This document shows, piece by piece, positions 1 to 12,846 of a stretch of 64,000 nt of DNA. Both the position numbers and the translations under genes were made by a program. The notes beneath the pieces are model-generated. The model was not told where the DNA came from and made no database searches. It saw only the letters and a program-made list of their open reading frames with translations. How positions within the stretch are numbered: the first letter of the stretch is position 1; each line of letters opens with the position of its first letter. Origin of the DNA: Lichenibacterium ramalinae (GTDB lineage Bacteria > Pseudomonadota > Alphaproteobacteria > Rhizobiales > Beijerinckiaceae); assembly GCF_004137085.1 (NCBI RefSeq), contig NZ_QYBC01000006.1, positions 1 to 64,000 of the forward strand, written 5' to 3'.

Positions 1-265
1 GCCGGGCGATGACCACCAAACCGAAGCTCGGAAGCGTCGAAACCCGCGGGCCGCCTCAGCAGCGCCGCCGTCGATGACCGGTTTATAGAACCCACCAACC
101 AAGCCCGTCAACGCCGAAACTCACAAAATTGCAAAAATCAGCGGCGACGCTCGGAACGCCTCCAGCCCACTCCCCTGCCCCAGCAATCGCCATGGGAATC
201 GCAGGACTCTCCCCCGGCTGCCCGTGGCCGAGGCGGCAGCCCGCCGGGGCGGCCCCCGTCCCCTC
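1..265. other. Non-coding left edge, no gene supported
   Basis: I see no convincing coding region here. The plus frame beginning at about position 9 runs only to a stop near 77, and the open frames reaching inward from glyS are out-of-phase readings of that gene. The stretch 117-150 is relatively AT-rich and could hold promoter elements for a gene to the left of the window, but nothing decides this. Confidence 0.5.
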
Positions 266-357
266 ATCCGACCCCGCTGCGCGGCGCCACCTTCTCCCGC
301 AGGCGGGAGAAGGGCAGCGCACGACGGGGCCGGGTTGTCGCGCCAGACGGGAGAAGG
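266..357. repeat. Palindromic intergenic repeat (REP-like), downstream of glyS
   Basis: The segment holds a perfect 11-bp stem (290-300 paired with 303-313, two-base loop) preceded by a GC-rich, partly self-complementary CCCTCATCCGACC block. A second, degenerate GGGAGAAGGGGAAG tail lies at about 340-355. From memory, this composition matches a short palindromic element scattered between genes in many Hyphomicrobiales genomes. Lying just past the glyS stop, it can also act as a transcription terminator for glyS on the minus strand. It is one full copy plus a fragment. Confidence 0.6.
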
Positions 358-367
358 GGAAGTGCGA

Positions 368-2605
368 TCAGCCGGCGACGCGACTGAAGTCGGCGACGGC
401 CTGCATGGTGCGACGCAGGGCCGAGAGCAGGCGCAGGCGGTTGAGGCGAAGGGCCGGGTCGTCAGCGTTGACGGTGACGCGCTCGAAGACGCTATCGACC
501 GGTGCCCGTAGCCCCGCCAGCGCCCGCATGGCGCCGGCGAAGTCCTCCTCGGCCAAACGATCCGCGACCGCCGCCTCGGCTCGCGCCAAGGCTTCTGCCA
601 AAACGCGCTCCTCGGGCATCTCGAGCAGCGCGGGGTCGTGCAGGCCGTCGAAGGCCCCGGCCCCGTCGCGCTTCTCCTCAGCCTTGAGGATGTTGGCGGC
701 GCGCCGGTATCCGGCGAGGAGGTTCGCGCCGTCCTCCGAGTCGAGGAAGGCGCCGAGCGCCTCGACGCGGCGGACGACCAACACGAGGTCGTCCTGTCCC
801 GGCAGGGCGAAGACGGCATCGATCAGGTCGTGCCGGGCGCCCTTCTCGCGCAGGTAGACCTTCAGGCGATCGGCGAAGAAGCCCATGAGGTCGAGGGCGC
901 GACGGTGCGCGATCTCGGCCGCCTCCACCCAGCGGGCATCGAGCGAGGGCGACAGGCGCGCCGCGAGGGCGATGCTGGCGTCCAGCGCCGCATCGCGCAG
1001 GCTGCGCGACAGCAGCTCGCGGGCTTCTACGATGCGGCGGTCCTCCTCGGCGAAGTGGCGCGTGGCGAGGACCAGGCCGTGCAGCGTCAGTTCGTGGCGC
1101 AGCCGCAGCCGCAGCCCGTTCTCGATCACGATGCGGATCACGCCCAGCGCGGCGCGGCGCAGCGCGAAGGGGTCCTTCGAGCCCGTCGGCTTCTCGTCGA
1201 TGGCCCAGAAGCCGATCAGCGTGTCGAGCTTGTCGGCGAGCGCCACGGCGATCGCCACGGGGTCGGTCGGCACGCGGTCGGACGGCCCCTGCGGACGGTA
1301 ATGATCCTCCACGGCGCCGGCCACGGCCGGGCTCTCCCCCTGCCGCTGCGCGTAGTAGCGGCCCATCAGCCCCTGCAGCTCGGGGAACTCGCCCACCATG
1401 TCGGAGACGAGGTCGGCCTTGGCCAGGACGGCGGCGCGTTCGGCCTCGCCGACATCGGCCCCGACCTGCGGGGCGAGGTCGCGCGCCAGGGCGGCGACGC
1501 GCCGAACGCGGTCGCCCTGCGTGCCGAGCTTCTCGTGGAACACGATGCTGTCGAGCTTCGGCACGCGGCTGGCGAGCGCAATGCCGAGGTCCGTCTCCCA
1601 GAAGAAGCGCGCGTCCGACAGGCGGGCCCGCACCACGCGCTCGTTGCCCGCCACGATGGCGGCGCCGCCGTCCGAGGCGAGGATGTTGGACACGAGCACG
1701 AAGCTGTCGGCCAGCGCGCCGTCGGGGCGCCGCGTGACGAAGCACTTCTGGTTGGCGCGGATCGTGGCGCGGATCACCTCGGGCGGGATGGTCAGGAAGG
1801 CCGGATCGAAGCGCCCCATCATGACGACGGGCCATTCGACGAGACCCGCCACCTCGGCGAGCAGCGCCTCGTCCTCGACGACCTCGAGCCCTCGCGCGAA
1901 GGCGAGGTCGCGCGCCTCGTGGCGGATGGTGTCGGCGCGCCGCCCGGCATCCAGCACCACCTTGGCACCCTCGAGCGCCGGCACGTAATCGTCGAAGCGC
2001 CGCACCTTGATGGCGCCCGGCGCCATGAAGCGGTGGCCTCGCGTCTCGTCGCCGGACGCGATGCCGTCGACCGAGAACCGCACGACCTCGGGGTCCTCGG
2101 TCTCGGCCCCGAACGTGCACAGGATCGACTGCAGCGGCCGCACCCAGCGCAGCGTGTCGGGCGCCGTCGACCCCCTGCCCCATCGCATGCTCTTCGGCCA
2201 CGGGAAGGTGCGGATGATGCCCGGCAGCAGGTCGGCCACGACCTCGGGCGTGGCGCGCCCCGCCCGGTGGATATGGGCGACGTAGATACTGCCCTTCTTG
2301 TCGGCGACGATCCTGGCCTCGGCGATCGACGCCAGGCCGGCGCTCTTGAGGAAGCCCTGGATGGCGCCCTCCGGTGCGCCGACGCGCGGCCCCTTGCGCT
2401 CCTCGTGCGCGTCGGGCTGGCGGGCCGGCAGGCCGGCCACCTGCAGCGCCAGCCGGCGGGGCGTCACGAAGGCCTCGGCGCCCTCGTAGAGCAGGCCGGC
2501 CGCCACCAGCGCGTCCGTGACGAGGCGCTTCAGGTCGGAGGAGGCCTGCGCCTGCATGCGGGCGGGGATCTCTTCGGAGAACAGTTCAAGGAGAAGGTCG
2601 GGCAT
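368..2605 (-). CDS. glyS: Glycine--tRNA ligase beta subunit
   Basis: This is the beta chain of the bacterial alpha2-beta2 glycyl-tRNA synthetase, which charges tRNA-Gly in the cytoplasm together with GlyQ. The N-terminus ([18 protein letters not shown]) is the family hallmark. The central body carries the conserved [19 protein letters not shown]-type and [13 protein letters not shown]-type blocks, and the C-terminal third resembles the DALR-like anticodon-binding fold. At 745 residues it is slightly longer than the usual 690-700. It lies downstream of glyQ on the same strand, but the 320-bp gap between them is larger than normal and holds a degraded toxin gene. The ATG at 2605 fits the family start. 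Confidence 0.97.
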   Translation of the reverse strand: MPDLLLELFSEEIPARMQAQASSDLKRLVTDALVAAGLLYEGAEAFVTPRRLALQVAGLPARQPDAHEERKGPRVGAPEGAIQGFLKSAGLASIAEARIVADKKGSIYVAHIHRAGRATPEVVADLLPGIIRTFPWPKSMRWGRGSTAPDTLRWVRPLQSILCTFGAETEDPEVVRFSVDGIASGDETRGHRFMAPGAIKVRRFDDYVPALEGAKVVLDAGRRADTIRHEARDLAFARGLEVVEDEALLAEVAGLVEWPVVMMGRFDPAFLTIPPEVIRATIRANQKCFVTRRPDGALADSFVLVSNILASDGGAAIVAGNERVVRARLSDARFFWETDLGIALASRVPKLDSIVFHEKLGTQGDRVRRVAALARDLAPQVGADVGEAERAAVLAKADLVSDMVGEFPELQGLMGRYYAQRQGESPAVAGAVEDHYRPQGPSDRVPTDPVAIAVALADKLDTLIGFWAIDEKPTGSKDPFALRRAALGVIRIVIENGLRLRLRHELTLHGLVLATRHFAEEDRRIVEARELLSRSLRDAALDASIALAARLSPSLDARWVEAAEIAHRRALDLMGFFADRLKVYLREKGARHDLIDAVFALPGQDDLVLVVRRVEALGAFLDSEDGANLLAGYRRAANILKAEEKRDGAGAFDGLHDPALLEMPEERVLAEALARAEAAVADRLAEEDFAGAMRALAGLRAPVDSVFERVTVNADDPALRLNRLRLLSALRRTMQAVADFSRVAG

Positions 2606-2626
2606 GGGGATCTTCGTGCGAGCGGG

Positions 2627-2818
2627 TCAGACGCGCTGGACCGGGCCGGGACAGCGCAGGATCGGGGCGTCGGCGGTGGAAAGGGTGATGCCTCCGACCG
2701 AGGCCTGCGCGATCGGCGGGCGGTCGAAGGGGTCCTCGTGGATCCAGGGCGGGTTCGCCGAGGCGACGGCATGCGGGGACGTCACGGGCAGGTCCTCGAA
2801 GCCAAGGTCGAGCGCTTG
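2627..2818 (-). pseudogene. Remnant of a VapC-type PIN-domain toxin (C-terminal part)
   Basis: Reading the minus strand from 2818 to a stop at 2627-2629 gives about 63 residues that strongly resemble the last third of VapC-family PIN toxins: ALDLGFEDLPVTSPHAVA, then IHEDPFDRPPIAQA, then GITLSTADAPI and a closing PGPVQRV. The HxDPFDRxxIAQA block is the PIN signature carrying a catalytic acidic residue, and TAD is another. Upstream of 2818 this frame loses similarity, while the neighbouring frame reads DTREAEAKR just before the break, which suggests a frameshift. No start codon, N-terminal half or antitoxin is visible. I therefore call it a decayed toxin gene. The assignment rests on motif recognition, not on a search. 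Confidence 0.75.
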
Positions 2819-2925
2819 GCCTCGGCTTCGCGGGTGTCGAACCTGTCCCGGGCCGGCTCCGGCGGACTTCCGCCTTTGCGCGCCCGCACCGCCCCCGCCA
2901 CCCGCCGCTCAGGCGCCCCCGCCGC

Positions 2926-3891
2926 TCAGGCGCCGCCGCCCTCGGTCTGCAGCCAGGCGGCCCCGCAGGCCTTGGCGAGCTCCCGCACCCGCAGGATGTA
3001 GCTCTGCCGCTCCGTCACCGAGATGACGCCGCGCGCGTCGAGCAGGTTGAACAGGTGCGAGGCCTTGATGGTCTGGTCGTAGGCGGGCAGCGCCATGCGG
3101 TGGCGGCCGCCCTCGGCCTCGGGCGCGCCCTTGTCCAGCAGGGACCGGGCCTCGCCCTCGGCGTCCCGGAAGTGCTGGAACAGCAGCGCCGTGTCGGCAT
3201 GCTCGAAATTGTAGCGCGAATATTCCTGCTCGGCCTGCAGGAACACGTCGCCGTAGGCGATGCGGGCCTCGCCGTCGCGCCCGTTGAAGTTGAGGTCGTA
3301 GACGTTCTCGACGCCCTGCACATACATGGCGAGGCGCTCGAGCCCATAGGTCAGCTCGCCCGAGACGGGCGAACATTCGACGCCCGCCACCTGCTGGAAG
3401 TAGGTGAACTGCGACACTTCCATGCCGTCGCACCAGCATTCCCAGCCGAGGCCCCAGGCCCCCAGCGTCGGGCTTTCCCAATCGTCCTCGACGAAGCGGA
3501 TGTCGTGCAGGGCGAGGTCGATGCCGATCGCCGCCAGCGAGCGCAGGTAAAGGTCCTGGAGGTCGGGCGGCGAGGGCTTCAGGATGGCCTGGAACTGGTA
3601 GTAATGCTGCAGCCGGTTGGGATTCTCGCCGTAGCGGCCGTCCTTGGGGCGGCGCGAAGGCTGCACATAGGCGGCGCGCCAGGGCTTGGGGCCGAGCGAG
3701 CGCAGCGTCGTGGCCGGGTGGAACGTCCCGGCGCCGACCTCCATGTCGTAGGGCTGGAGCACGACGCAGCCCTGCCCGGCCCAGAAGCGCTGCAGGGCCA
3801 GGATCAGCCCCTGGAAGCTGCGGCGCGGGTCGAGGGCGGGATCGGGGGAGTCGGTCTGTGTCACCAGCGTGCTATTCCGGTCGAAGGACAT
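2926..3891 (-). CDS. glyQ: Glycine--tRNA ligase alpha subunit
   Basis: This is the catalytic alpha chain of the tetrameric glycyl-tRNA synthetase, which activates glycine with ATP. The 321-residue product contains the typical opening [18 protein letters not shown], the ATP/adenylate block [19 protein letters not shown], and a [16 protein letters not shown] stretch. The frame stays open far upstream (to 4296), but that extension is low-complexity Arg/Gly/Pro and overlaps the divergent channel gene, so the ATG at 3891 is the sensible start. About 20 residues before the conserved core form a short N-terminal extension. It is transcribed away from the channel gene at 3984. Confidence 0.97.
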   Translation of the reverse strand: MSFDRNSTLVTQTDSPDPALDPRRSFQGLILALQRFWAGQGCVVLQPYDMEVGAGTFHPATTLRSLGPKPWRAAYVQPSRRPKDGRYGENPNRLQHYYQFQAILKPSPPDLQDLYLRSLAAIGIDLALHDIRFVEDDWESPTLGAWGLGWECWCDGMEVSQFTYFQQVAGVECSPVSGELTYGLERLAMYVQGVENVYDLNFNGRDGEARIAYGDVFLQAEQEYSRYNFEHADTALLFQHFRDAEGEARSLLDKGAPEAEGGRHRMALPAYDQTIKASHLFNLLDARGVISVTERQSYILRVRELAKACGAAWLQTEGGGA

Positions 3892-3983
3892 GCAGCCGCA
3901 GTAGCACGGCCTCCCGTGCCCTTGCCAGCCGCCGAGGCCCCGCCGGGGGCCGCGGGCCGTTTCGCCACCGGGACTCAACGCCG

Positions 3984-6164
3984 ATGCGCCTGCTCCTCCC
4001 CGCCGTCCTGGGCCTCGGCCTGCTCGCCGGCCCGGTCCTCGCCAGCCCGGCTCCCGCCGGGCCGGTCCCCAACGGGCCGGCGTCGCCCGCGGAATCGCCG
4101 GCCTCGGCCACCAAGCTGCGGCTGCTTCTCGACCTCGTCCAGGATCCCGATGTCCGCGCCCTGCTCGACGCCCGCGGGGCAGCCCCGGCCGCGCCGTCGC
4201 CGTCGGCGACCGCGGCCGACACCATGTCGGGCGGGTTCGGCGAGGATCTGCAGCACCTGCGCCAGCGCATCGGCGCCCTGGCCCAGGCCGTGCCACGCCT
4301 GCCGGGCGAATTCGGCGCGGCCCGCGCCATGCTGGGCGACATGCTGGGGCACGGCGACGCCCTGAGCCTCGCCCTCTTCCTGCCGCTCTTCATCGCGCTG
4401 GGCTTCGGCGGCGAATGGCTGTTCCGGCTCAACACGCGCCGGTTCGGCCGCTGGCTGTTGGCGCTGCCGCTCGACACCGTCCGGGACCGCATCTCGGCCA
4501 TGATGGCGCGGTTCGCCTACGGTCTCGGCCTCATCGGGTCGTTCACGCTCGGCAGCGTCGGGGCTATGCTGCCCTTCGACTGGACGGCGAAGTTCAAGCA
4601 GGTGCTGCTCGCCCTGCTGCTCGCCGCCGTCGTCGTGCGCCTCGCCGCCGTGGTCGGGCGGCTGCTGCTCGCACCGGGCGCGCCGCGCTTCCGCATCGTC
4701 CCCATCGGTACCCCCGAAGCCTCCTACCTGTTCCGCCGCCTCGTGGCGGCGGGCCTGCTGCTCGGCATCGGCTCGCAGCTCGTCGCGCTGCTGGCCTCCT
4801 TCGGCTTCGATGCCGAATCCCGCGAGCTGTGCCGCGACACCGTCGAAGCGCTCGCCCTGGCGTTGGGCTTCGCCACCGTCGCCCGCTACCCCGGCGTCCC
4901 GACGGTCGGCGGCACCGAGGGGGCGGCGCCGGCCGTCGGGCATGCGGACTGGCGCCACATGCGGGCCGGCTGGGCGCGGCTCGGCCTGTCGCTGACGATG
5001 CTGCTGCTGTGGTGCTTCGCCGTGGCGGGGGCCGACAAGGCCTTCTGGGTGCTGGTCTTCGCGGTCGGCGGGCCCTGCACGGTGGCGGTGGCGCAGCGCT
5101 CGATCCGCCACGTCATGCGGCCGGGCGGGGAAGCGGAAGGCGCCGTGCCCGCCGGCGGCCTGCTGGTGGTGTTCCTCGAGCGCGGCGTCCGCACGCTGCT
5201 CATCGTCGCGGCTTCGGCGCTCCTGGCCCGCCTCATCGGCCTCGACGTGTCGAACCTCGCCATGCACGACACGGTGGCGACGCGCATCACCCGCGCCGTC
5301 ATCGGCGTGGTGGTGGTGGTGCTGGTGGCGGATTTTCTGTGGCACGTCATCGTGGCGCTGATCGACCGCAAGCTCGCCGGCACGCTGGAGCCCGGGGACC
5401 CGGCCGACGCGAACGGCCACGCCGCCCGGCTGCAGACGCTGCTGCCCATCACCCGCAACCTGTCGCTGGCAGCCCTGGTCGCGGTCGCCGGCACCATGGT
5501 GCTGGCCGCCCTCGGCGTCGAGATCGGCCCGCTCATCGCCAGCGCCGGCGTGGTCGGCGTCGCCATCGGCTTCGGCGCCCAGACGCTCGTCAAGGACATC
5601 ATCTCGGGCATCTTCTACCTCGTCGACGACGCCTTCCGCATCGGCGAATACATCCAGAGCGGCACCTACAAGGGCACGGTGGAGAGCTTCAGCCTGCGCT
5701 CGGTCAAGCTCCGCCACCAGCGCGGCGCGCTGTTCACGATCCCGTTCGGCACGCTCGGCGCCGTGCAGAACCTCAGCCGCGACTGGGTGGTGGACAAGAT
5801 CCGCCTCAACGTGCGCTACGACACCGACCTCGAACAGGTGCGCAAGATCGTGAAGCGCATCGGCGAAACGCTCGCGGCGGATCCCGAACTCGGGCCCGGC
5901 ATCATCAGGCCCATGAAGCTGCAGGGCGTGGCGCAGTTCGGCGATTACGCCGTGCAGCTCCAGACCAAGATGACCACCGTGCCGGGCGACGTGCAGTTCG
6001 CGTCGCGCCGACGGGCGCTGCTGCTCATCAAGGCGGCGTTTCAGGAGCACGGCATCGGTTTTGCCTTGCCGACCGTGCAGGTTTCGGGCGAAGGCTCGGA
6101 GGGTGCCGCCGCGCAGAGCGCGCTGACGCTGGTCAAGGCGGCCGAGGCGGCGGCGGCGGAGTGA
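3984..6164 (+). CDS. Mechanosensitive ion channel of the MscS family, large form
   Basis: This is a 726-residue inner-membrane channel expected to release solutes on hypo-osmotic shock. A signal peptide ([21 protein letters not shown]) is followed by a periplasmic segment, several membrane spans from about residue 130 to 510, and an MscS core near 510-710. The core shows the pore-lining helix and beta domain ([42 protein letters not shown]). Length and architecture resemble YbiO/MscM-type channels more than minimal MscS (about 290 residues). The ATG at 3984 is chosen because it opens the signal peptide; upstream in-frame starts would overlap the glyQ start region. It stands alone, divergent from glyQ. 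Confidence 0.9.
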   Translation: MRLLLPAVLGLGLLAGPVLASPAPAGPVPNGPASPAESPASATKLRLLLDLVQDPDVRALLDARGAAPAAPSPSATAADTMSGGFGEDLQHLRQRIGALAQAVPRLPGEFGAARAMLGDMLGHGDALSLALFLPLFIALGFGGEWLFRLNTRRFGRWLLALPLDTVRDRISAMMARFAYGLGLIGSFTLGSVGAMLPFDWTAKFKQVLLALLLAAVVVRLAAVVGRLLLAPGAPRFRIVPIGTPEASYLFRRLVAAGLLLGIGSQLVALLASFGFDAESRELCRDTVEALALALGFATVARYPGVPTVGGTEGAAPAVGHADWRHMRAGWARLGLSLTMLLLWCFAVAGADKAFWVLVFAVGGPCTVAVAQRSIRHVMRPGGEAEGAVPAGGLLVVFLERGVRTLLIVAASALLARLIGLDVSNLAMHDTVATRITRAVIGVVVVVLVADFLWHVIVALIDRKLAGTLEPGDPADANGHAARLQTLLPITRNLSLAALVAVAGTMVLAALGVEIGPLIASAGVVGVAIGFGAQTLVKDIISGIFYLVDDAFRIGEYIQSGTYKGTVESFSLRSVKLRHQRGALFTIPFGTLGAVQNLSRDWVVDKIRLNVRYDTDLEQVRKIVKRIGETLAADPELGPGIIRPMKLQGVAQFGDYAVQLQTKMTTVPGDVQFASRRRALLLIKAAFQEHGIGFALPTVQVSGEGSEGAAAQSALTLVKAAEAAAAE

Positions 6165-6219
6165 AACCTAGAGCGCGGGCCGGTTCCGGCCTCCAGTCGA
6201 GGCCCGGGACGTTCCCTGC

Positions 6220-7542
6220 ATGATCTTTTCGCTGCTCGCCACCCGCCGCTTCGCGCCGCTGTTCTGGAGCCAGTTCTTCTCGGCCTTCAACGAGAACCTG
6301 GTCCGCAACATGCTGGCCATGATCATCCTGTTCAAGGTCGGGGCGGAGAATGCCGGGCCGCTCGTCACGCTGGCCCTGGCGGCCTTCATCCTGCCCTCGC
6401 TCGTGCTGTCCGGCCTCGGCGGCCAGCTCGCCGACAGCAACGACAAGGCGCGGGTGGCCCGGTGGCTGAAACTCGCCGAAGTGGGCGTGCAGGGCGTCGC
6501 GGCCGCGGGCTACTGGTACAATTCCATCGTGGCGCTCTACGCCGCGCTGTTCCTTCTGGGGCTGATCGCGACCCTCTACACGCCCATCAAATATGGCATC
6601 CTGCCCGACCACCTGAAACGCGAAGAGCTCACGGCCGGCAATGCCCTCGTCGAGGGGGCGGGCTTCGTCGCCATCCTGCTCGGGCTGGCGGCCGGCGGGC
6701 TCACCGGCCTCGAGGGCATCTCGCGGCCCATGGTGGTGACGGAGCTCGGGGTGGTGGCGGTGCTGTGCCTCGTGTCGACCTGGTTCATCCCCGCCGCGCC
6801 CTCCTCGGTGCCGAACCTGCGGATCGGCCGCAACCTGATCGGCTCGACCTTCGCGCTGATCGGCGACCTGCGGCGGGACCGGCGCATGTGGGTGGGCGGC
6901 CTCGGGTCGAGCTGGTTCTGGCTCAGCGGCTCGGTGTCGCTCGTGCTGGTGCCGGTCGTGGTCAAGCAGCGCATCGGCGCCGGCGTCGAGGTCGAGACCG
7001 CCATCAGCCTGTTCTTCGCCGTCGGCGTCGGCATCGGCTCCCTGCTGGCCGGGTGGCTGTCGCGCGGCCGCATCGTCCTGTCGCATGCCGCCTGGTCGGT
7101 CGCCGCCATGGGGGTGTTCCTGCTCGATGCCGGCTGGTCCACCGGCACGGCGGGGGCGGCGCACGGGACGCTGTCGCTGCCGGACTTCCTGCGCAGCGCG
7201 TCGGGGCTGCGGCTGGTCTTCGACCTTATGGGCCTCGCCTGCGCGGGCGGTCTGTTCTCGGTGCCGGTCTTCTCCGCCGTGCAGTCCTGGGCGGCCCCCG
7301 AGCGGCGCGCCCGCGTCGTCGCCGGGGTGGGGGTTCTGAACGCCGTGTTCATGATCATCGGCGCCACCGCCACGGCCGCCCTCCAGGCCCCCTGGATCGC
7401 GGTGCCGAACCCCGTTCTGCTCGTCCTGCTCGGCGCCGCCAACCTCGCCGCCGCCGTGTATTTTCACCGCAACCTGCCGGATCCGGCCGCGGCGGCCGCC
7501 GATTACGACCCGACGGCCGCCGCGGTGCGGCCGGGCGAGTGA
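6220..7542 (+). CDS. MFS transporter, LplT-like (lysophospholipid carrier)
   Basis: This 440-residue polytopic membrane protein has 10-12 predicted helices. Its start, RRFAPLFWSQFFSAFNENLVRN, matches the opening helix of LplT-type carriers (FW-QF-AFN-N-), which flip lysophospholipids inward for re-acylation. In many proteobacteria this carrier is fused to, or followed by, an acyltransferase/acyl-ACP synthetase. Here the next gene is pepN, so the acylating partner would have to be elsewhere. It starts 55 bp after the channel gene and may be co-transcribed. The MFS call is firm; the substrate is inferred from the first helix. Confidence 0.85.
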   Translation: MIFSLLATRRFAPLFWSQFFSAFNENLVRNMLAMIILFKVGAENAGPLVTLALAAFILPSLVLSGLGGQLADSNDKARVARWLKLAEVGVQGVAAAGYWYNSIVALYAALFLLGLIATLYTPIKYGILPDHLKREELTAGNALVEGAGFVAILLGLAAGGLTGLEGISRPMVVTELGVVAVLCLVSTWFIPAAPSSVPNLRIGRNLIGSTFALIGDLRRDRRMWVGGLGSSWFWLSGSVSLVLVPVVVKQRIGAGVEVETAISLFFAVGVGIGSLLAGWLSRGRIVLSHAAWSVAAMGVFLLDAGWSTGTAGAAHGTLSLPDFLRSASGLRLVFDLMGLACAGGLFSVPVFSAVQSWAAPERRARVVAGVGVLNAVFMIIGATATAALQAPWIAVPNPVLLVLLGAANLAAAVYFHRNLPDPAAAAADYDPTAAAVRPGE

Positions 7543-7580
7543 GCCCTTCCGGCCCTCCCAACCTTCACGGATGACAGCCG

Positions 7581-10217
7581 ATGCGCAGCGACCAGGGCCA
7601 GCCGATCCGCCTGTCCGACTATCGGGTGCCGGACTACCTCGTCGACGCGGTCGACCTCGACATCCACCTGCACGAGACCGCGACCCGCATCCGCGCCACG
7701 CTGCAGCTGCGCCCGAACCCCGCGGGCGTCGCCGGGGCCCCGCTCCACCTCGACGGCGACGGCCTCGTCGCCACCGCCATCGCGCTCGACGGTGAACCGC
7801 TGCCGCTCGGCATCGCCGAGCCCGAGCGCCTGACCCTGGCCGAGCCGCCCCGGCGCGCCTTCACGCTCATGGTGGAGACGCTCGTCGACCCTTCGGCCAA
7901 CAGCGCGCTCATGGGGCTCTACCGGTCGGGTTCGGCGTTCTGCACGCAATGCGAGGCGGAAGGCTTCCGCCGCATCACCTACTACCTCGACCGTCCCGAT
8001 GTCCTGTCGGTCTTCACCACCCGCATCGAGGCGGAGCGCGCCGTGGCGCCCGTGCTGCTCGGCAACGGCAACCCGGTCGCGGCCGGCGACGTCCCGGGCA
8101 CCGACCGGCATTTCGCGGTGTGGCACGACCCCCATCCCAAGCCCTCCTACCTCTTCGCCATCGTGGGGGGCCGCCTCGACGTGCTGCGGGACGCCACGAC
8201 GACCGGCGCGGGTCGGCCCGTCGACCTCGCCGTCTACGTCGAGCCCGGCAAGACCGCCCAGGCCGCCTACGCCATGGATGCGCTGAAACGCGCCATGCAC
8301 TGGGACGAGCGGGTCTTCGGCCGCGCCTACGACCTCGACGTGTTCAACGTCGTCGCTGTGTCGGACTTCAACATGGGGGCGATGGAGAACAAGGGCCTCA
8401 ACATCTTCAACGACAAATACGTCCTCGCCTCGCCCGAGCTGGCGACCGACGCGGATTACGCCGGCATCGAGACGGTGATCGCGCACGAATATTTCCACAA
8501 CTGGACCGGCAACCGCATCACCTGCCGCGACTGGTTCCAGCTCAGCCTCAAGGAGGGGCTGACGGTGTATCGCGACCAGGAGTTCTCGGCCGACCAGCGC
8601 TCCCGCGCCGTCAAGCGCATCGCCGATGTCCGGGCCCTGCGGGCGCGCCAGTTCGCCGAGGACGGCGGCCCGCTGGCCCACAGCGTGCGGCCCGACGCCT
8701 ATTCCGAGATCAACAACTTCTACACCGCCACCATCTACGAGAAGGGGGCCGAGATCATCCGCATGTACCGCACGCTCGTCGGGCCGGAGGCCTTCGATCG
8801 CGGGATGGCGCTGTATTTCGACCGGTACGACGGCACGGCGGCGACGGTCGAAGACTTCCTCGGGTGCTTCGCCGAGAGTTCCGGCCGCGACCTGTCGCAG
8901 TTCTTCCGCTGGTACGTCCAGGCCGGCACGCCCCGCGTCACGGCGACCACGCGCTACGACGCGGCGACCCGCGTGCTGACCCTCGATCTCGCGCAGGACA
9001 CGCCGCCCACCCCCGGCCAGCCCGTCAAGCGCCCCGTCGTCGTGCCGCTGCGCTTCGGGCTGGTCCGGCGGGACGGCACCGAGCAGCCGGTCCGCACCGG
9101 CGCGGAGGCGGGCCTGTCGGCGACCGAGCACGACCATGGCGTCATCGAGCTCTCGACACCGTCGCGCAGGTTGCGCTTCGAGGATGTCGCACCCGGCACG
9201 GTGCCGTCGCTGCTGCGCGGGTTCTCGGCGCCGGTGCGCCTGACGACCGACGCCACCGACGCCGACCTCGTGACGCTGATGACCCACGACGAGGACGCCT
9301 TCAACCGATGGGACGCGGCGCAGACCGTGCTGTCGCGCCTGGTCCTCGCCGGCCTGCGCGGCGGCCCGGCCGAGCCGGCACCGCTGCGGGCCGCCCTGTC
9401 GGCCGTGATCGAGACCGGCGCACGCGACCCCGCCTTCGCCGCCCAGGTCCTGACCCTGCCGGCCGTGAGCGAACTCGCCCACGAGATCGGCCGCGACGTC
9501 GACCCCGATGCGCTGCATGCGGCGCGGGAGCGCGTCCGCGCCGGTATCGGCACCATGCTGGCGCCGGCGTTCCGCGCCGTCCTGGCGGCGGGCCGGAACG
9601 CCGGGCCCTACGCGCCGGATGCGGCCGGGGCCGGGGCGCGCGCGTTCCGCAACGCCGCCCTGTCGCTGCTCGCCGCCGGGGATCCCGAGAACGGCGCGGC
9701 GCTCGCCCTGGCGCAATTCGACGGCGCCGACAACATGACCGACCGCCTGGCCGCCCTGTCGGTGCTCGGCCTGGTGCCGGGCGCGGCCCGCGAGGCCGCC
9801 CTCGCCCGCTTCTATTCGGACTTCGCCGACCACGCCCTCGTGGTGGACAAGTGGTTCGCCCTCCAGGCCGCCATCCCCGAAGCGGACACGCCGGAGCGGG
9901 TGCGGCGCCTCATGGAGCACCCGGCCTTCTCGCTCGCCGTGCCCAACCGGGTCTACGCCCTCATCGGCGGCTTCGGGGCCAACCCGACCCAGTTCAACCG
10001 CCCCGACGGTGCCGGATACGACCTCGTGGCGAGCGTGGTGATCCTGCTCGACGGCAAGAACCCGCAGGTGGCGTCGCGCCTGCTCGGGGCCTTCCGGTCA
10101 TGGCGGCTGATGGAGCCCGGGCGGCGTGCCAAAGCCGAGGCGGCGCTGCGGCGTGTCTCCGGGCAACCGGCGCTGTCGCCGGACGTCAAGGATATCGCGG
10201 CGCGATCCCTCGGCTGA
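7581..10217 (+). CDS. pepN: Aminopeptidase N (M1 family zinc metalloprotease)
   Basis: This cytoplasmic enzyme releases N-terminal residues from peptides. At 878 residues it has the usual length of bacterial PepN. Catalytic elements are visible: GAMEN exopeptidase motif at 266-270, zinc motif HEYFH at 302-306 (H302, E303, H306) with the third ligand E325 in LKEGL, and an AATVEDFLGCFAESSGRDLSQFFRWYVQAGTP segment typical of the C-terminal DUF3458 entry. The C-terminal half (SNALL-type repeats, about 540-878) caps the active site. It starts 38 bp after the MFS gene and ends just before a strong palindrome, so it probably closes the operon. Confidence 0.97.
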   Translation: MRSDQGQPIRLSDYRVPDYLVDAVDLDIHLHETATRIRATLQLRPNPAGVAGAPLHLDGDGLVATAIALDGEPLPLGIAEPERLTLAEPPRRAFTLMVETLVDPSANSALMGLYRSGSAFCTQCEAEGFRRITYYLDRPDVLSVFTTRIEAERAVAPVLLGNGNPVAAGDVPGTDRHFAVWHDPHPKPSYLFAIVGGRLDVLRDATTTGAGRPVDLAVYVEPGKTAQAAYAMDALKRAMHWDERVFGRAYDLDVFNVVAVSDFNMGAMENKGLNIFNDKYVLASPELATDADYAGIETVIAHEYFHNWTGNRITCRDWFQLSLKEGLTVYRDQEFSADQRSRAVKRIADVRALRARQFAEDGGPLAHSVRPDAYSEINNFYTATIYEKGAEIIRMYRTLVGPEAFDRGMALYFDRYDGTAATVEDFLGCFAESSGRDLSQFFRWYVQAGTPRVTATTRYDAATRVLTLDLAQDTPPTPGQPVKRPVVVPLRFGLVRRDGTEQPVRTGAEAGLSATEHDHGVIELSTPSRRLRFEDVAPGTVPSLLRGFSAPVRLTTDATDADLVTLMTHDEDAFNRWDAAQTVLSRLVLAGLRGGPAEPAPLRAALSAVIETGARDPAFAAQVLTLPAVSELAHEIGRDVDPDALHAARERVRAGIGTMLAPAFRAVLAAGRNAGPYAPDAAGAGARAFRNAALSLLAAGDPENGAALALAQFDGADNMTDRLAALSVLGLVPGAAREAALARFYSDFADHALVVDKWFALQAAIPEADTPERVRRLMEHPAFSLAVPNRVYALIGGFGANPTQFNRPDGAGYDLVASVVILLDGKNPQVASRLLGAFRSWRLMEPGRRAKAEAALRRVSGQPALSPDVKDIAARSLG

Positions 10218-10222
10218 ACGGC

Positions 10223-10246
10223 TCCGGCGGCGGCGCCGCCGCCGGA
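10223..10246 (+). terminator. Hairpin after pepN
   Basis: A perfect 24-bp palindrome of GGC/GCC repeats begins 6 bp after the pepN stop. It could form a 10-12-bp stem; a short A-run, not a T-run, follows, so it is at best a weak intrinsic terminator or a transcript-stabilising hairpin. Confidence 0.45.
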
Positions 10247-10388
10247 AAACCGGACGGAAATCAAGCGAACTTTTCGATTCGCTCACAAATCTGTTTCTGG
10301 ACAAATCAGGCCCATCCGACCCACATTGGGACGGGTCTCGGAGATGCGGCACATCCCCTCGATCCGGCGGTAGACGAGGGGGCAATCG

Positions 10389-12782
<2,394 letters not shown>

Positions 12783-12846
12783 AGTTGAGCGGGTTCGCCG
12801 AAGGCGACATCGCCGAAGAGCGTCGTTCCGGCCCCGCCGACGGCCG

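Noticed and set aside
1-120. Short open frames at the left edge (for example MTTKPKLGSVETRG... from position 9)
   Set aside because: About 22 codons without ribosome site or recognisable content; the start of the window cuts off any context.
2926-4296. Extended glyQ frame starting at 4296
   Set aside because: The extra 135 residues are low complexity, overlap the divergent channel gene and have no counterpart in GlyQ; the start at 3891 is preferred.
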